From contig NZ_JAAXLA010000027.1 in the NCBI RefSeq assembly GCF_012911935.1, forward strand, positions 1 to 64,000: a stretch of 64,000 nt of DNA, given 5' to 3'. The notes under the pieces were generated by a model that was not told the origin of the DNA, ran no database searches, and worked only from the letters and a program-made list of their open reading frames with translations. The position numbers and the translations under genes are program-made. The stretch comes from Pseudonocardia acidicola. Its GTDB lineage: Bacteria; Actinomycetota; Actinomycetes; Mycobacteriales; Pseudonocardiaceae. Of the stretch, positions 62,559 to 64,000 are shown piece after piece. Numbering within the stretch: the first letter of the stretch is position 1; each line of letters starts with the position of its first letter.

Positions 62559-63326
62559 TCAGGCCGCCGTGAGGATCCGCGGACCGTCCTCGGTCACCGC
62601 GATGGTGTGCTCGACGTGCGCGGCCCGGCTGCCGTCCGCGGTGCGCAGCGTCCAGCCGTCCGCGTCGCGGCGGTAGTCGTCGCCCCCGCCCGCGATGAGC
62701 ATCGGCTCGATGGCCAGCACGAGCCCGGGGCGCAGCGTCAGCCCGCAGCCGGGGCGGCCCTCGTTGGGCACGTGCGGCATCTCGTGCATGGACCGCCCGA
62801 CGCCGTGCCCACCGTGGTCGGCGAGCATCCCGTAGCCGGCCCCGCGGCCGACCGAGGAGATGGCGTGCCCGACGTCACCGAGCCGCCGGCCGGGCCCGGC
62901 GGCGGCGATCCCGGCGTGCAGGGCCCGCCCGGTGGCGTCGATCAGCGCGAGATCGGCCGGGTCGGCCTGCCCGACGACGAAGCTGACCGCGGCGTCGGCG
63001 CACCAGCCGTCGAGGTGCACGGCGAGGTCGATGCTGACCAGGTCGCCGTCGGCGAGCACCTGCGGGCCGGGGATGCCGTGCACCACGGCGTCGTTGACGC
63101 TCGCGCAGATCACCGCCGGGTACGGGGTGGGCGCGAACCGCGGGTGGTAGTCCAGGAACGTCGGCTTCGCGCCGGCGGCGGCGATCAGGCCCGCAGCCAC
63201 GTCGTCGAGTTCCTGCACCTGCATCCCGGCGCGGGCGTGCTCGCGCAGCGCACCCAGCACCCGCGCCACCACGGCACCGGCCGCCGCGATGGCGTCCACC
63301 TCGCCGGCCGTCTTCAACTCGATCAC
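62559..63326 (-). CDS. map: Methionine aminopeptidase, type I
   Basis: Enzyme of 255 aa that removes N-terminal Met. Metal ligands lie in [29 protein letters not shown], and VLAIEPM, plus the late VEHT. Start GTG 63326 gives the usual family beginning M-I-E-L-K-T and has AAAGG upstream; a GTG three codons earlier (63335) is possible. Divergent from an XRE gene across a palindrome. A second house-keeping map copy probably exists elsewhere. Confidence 0.94.
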   Translation of the reverse strand: MIELKTAGEVDAIAAAGAVVARVLGALREHARAGMQVQELDDVAAGLIAAAGAKPTFLDYHPRFAPTPYPAVICASVNDAVVHGIPGPQVLADGDLVSIDLAVHLDGWCADAAVSFVVGQADPADLALIDATGRALHAGIAAAGPGRRLGDVGHAISSVGRGAGYGMLADHGGHGVGRSMHEMPHVPNEGRPGCGLTLRPGLVLAIEPMLIAGGGDDYRRDADGWTLRTADGSRAAHVEHTIAVTEDGPRILTAA

Positions 63327-63347
63327 TGCCCGCACCTTTCGTACCGC

Positions 63348-63371
63348 GATAACAATACCGGTATTACTATC
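63348..63371. promoter_or_regulatory. Operator and promoter of XRE gene
   Basis: 24-bp near-perfect palindrome (10 of 12 pairs) around AATACCGGTATT. It overlaps a TACTAT -10 box (63365-63370) 7 nt before ATG 63378, so the regulator is probably leaderless and self-repressed. It also covers the map promoter region. Confidence 0.65.
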
Positions 63372-63377
63372 ACGGTC

Positions 63378-63653
63378 ATGGTGCGCGTGCCGCTGACCCC
63401 AGCCGACCGCGAACGTGGTGAGCGACTGGGCCGCCTGCTGCGCGAGGCCCGCGCCGACCGCAGCCTCATCGACGTGGCCGGCGCCGCCGGCATCTCCGCC
63501 GAGACCCTGCGCAAGATCGAGACCGGTCGCATCCCCACGCCGGCGTTCTTCACCGTGTCCGCGCTGGCCGGCGCCCTCGGCCTGTCACTGGACGTGCTCG
63601 TCGCGGCCACCGGGCCGGACGCTACGCCCGGCCGGCCCGCTCCGGCCGCCTGA
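63378..63653 (+). CDS. XRE-family helix-turn-helix regulator
   Basis: Protein of 91 aa, mostly one HTH_3 domain (RLGRLLREARADRSLIDVAGAAGISAETLRKIETGRIPTPAFFTVSALAGALGLSL). No effector domain. It probably binds the palindrome that overlaps its own promoter and that of the divergent map gene. Confidence 0.92.
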   Translation: MVRVPLTPADRERGERLGRLLREARADRSLIDVAGAAGISAETLRKIETGRIPTPAFFTVSALAGALGLSLDVLVAATGPDATPGRPAPAA

Positions 63654-63718
63654 AGGGCCGAACGACTGCTCCATCACACCTGGACCGGTCGGGGGCGCAA
63701 TCCCCCGGACGGACTCCC

Positions 63719-63724
63719 TAAACT
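63719..63724 (+). promoter_or_regulatory. Possible -10 box of formate-dehydrogenase-like gene
   Basis: TAAACT in the 130-bp gap, with a short GGGGG/CCCCC hairpin (63690-63707) just upstream that may end XRE transcription. The leader would be about 50 nt. Confidence 0.35.
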
Positions 63725-63783
63725 CACCCCCGCGTGATCGTTTCGACGACGCGCGCGCCGTACCCGTCCCGCCCGGAGGTTCC

Positions 63784-64000
63784 GTGACCACGCAAGCCCA
63801 CGACACGGCCGAGCCCGATCTGGTGGTCACCCCGCCGAAGACCGCCGCCGCCGGGCTGCCCGCCGTCGCGGTCAGCATGAAGATGGCGCTGCAGCAGATG
63901 GGGCCCGCGCGCACCGCGTCGAGCCTGCTGCGACTCAACCAGGTCGACGGCTTCGACTGCATGAGCTGCGCCTGGCCCGACCCGGCGCCGGGCGAGCGGC
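63784..64000 (+). CDS. FdhF-like molybdopterin oxidoreductase alpha subunit, N-terminal part
   Basis: First 72 residues only. The segment RLNQVDGFDCMSCAWPDP is typical of the formate-dehydrogenase-H-like alpha subunits of the TIGR01701 type (Rv2900c, YjgC relatives), which bind bis-MGD molybdenum cofactor and an Fe-S cluster. Start GTG 63784 has GGAGG upstream. The rest lies beyond the window. Confidence 0.88.
   Translation, partial: MTTQAHDTAEPDLVVTPPKTAAAGLPAVAVSMKMALQQMGPARTASSLLRLNQVDGFDCMSCAWPDPAPGER

Noticed and set aside
63686..63710. Selenocysteine or riboswitch element before the formate-dehydrogenase-like gene
   Set aside because: The hairpin is only 6-7 bp, lies upstream of the likely -10 box and is not at a TGA codon; a weak terminator is more likely.
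1..64000. Mobile elements, CRISPR arrays, tRNA or rRNA genes
   Set aside because: No transposase or integrase motifs, spaced repeats, or tRNA-like cloverleaves were seen; base composition is even throughout.

Overview
The window is high-GC DNA from an actinobacterium. GTG starts are frequent, neighbouring genes overlap by ATGA, GTGA or TGATG, and acyl-CoA enzymes are abundant. It also carries a mycofactocin-type dehydrogenase, FadR-type GntR and HxlR/TetR regulators, and several apparently leaderless promoters. A Pseudonocardiaceae genome, perhaps Pseudonocardia, is my best guess, but it is inferred from gene content and style only. About 61 protein genes are supported. I see no tRNA, rRNA, CRISPR array, insertion sequence or phage gene. 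No stretch longer than 300 bases lacks a gene. The longest gaps are 32297-32486 (190 bp, with a terminator hairpin), 18594-18746 (terminator plus the ppc leader), 12719-12851 (upstream of a glycosyltransferase, no clear element) and 63654-63783 (promoter of a formate-dehydrogenase-like gene).

Layout. 1-2314: a P1B-4-type metal-exporting ATPase, cut by the window edge, divergent from an ArsR repressor. 2328-10713: an acyl-CoA catabolic island with five overlapping minus-strand genes (AMP-forming ligase, SDR, ADP-forming acyl-CoA synthetase, two small hotdog proteins), divergent from TetR, an unusual thiolase and an amidohydrolase. 10695-12718: a polysaccharide deacetylase and an MGDG-synthase-like glycosyltransferase. 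12852-18644: a complete fructose phosphotransferase system, with ptsI divergent from fruR, fruK, EIIA, EIIBC and ptsH, closed by a very strong terminator. PEP carboxylase and a DHA2-type exporter follow.

23117-32379: a carbohydrate or polyol island under a ROK repressor. It has a lipoprotein-binding ABC importer, two sugar-phosphate-isomerase-like barrels, a Gfo/Idh/MocA dehydrogenase, a severely shortened glycoside-hydrolase-like protein and a mycofactocin-type SDR. 32487-34844: an amide-use unit (FmdB zinc ribbon, AmiS/UreI channel, formamidase). 35357-40423: a 5-oxoproline unit (GntR, NRAMP-like transporter, PxpA, PxpB, PxpC, DUF1445 protein) with a perfect 19-bp operator.

40405-50967: an adenylate cyclase, then a second fatty-acid island (MaoC hydratase, FabG-like reductase, thiolase, TetR, acyl-CoA oxidase, acyl-CoA ligase, zinc alcohol dehydrogenase). 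51010-53026: a DJ-1/PfpI protein and an HxlR / NAD(P)H-binding quinone-reductase-like pair. 53051-59293: a P450 with a fused ferredoxin-reductase partner, flanked by two more acyl-CoA ligases. 59316-63653: a membrane protein, a WD40 protein and a COG0523 GTPase behind a Zur-like box, then methionine aminopeptidase and an XRE regulator. 63784-64000: the start of a molybdopterin formate-dehydrogenase-like protein.

The best leads are the Zur-box GTPase/WD40 operon, the ferredoxin domain that lost a cluster cysteine, the NRAMP-like protein without metal motifs in the oxoproline operon, a family of long palindromes that contain stop codons, and the uncharacterised ROK-controlled sugar island.
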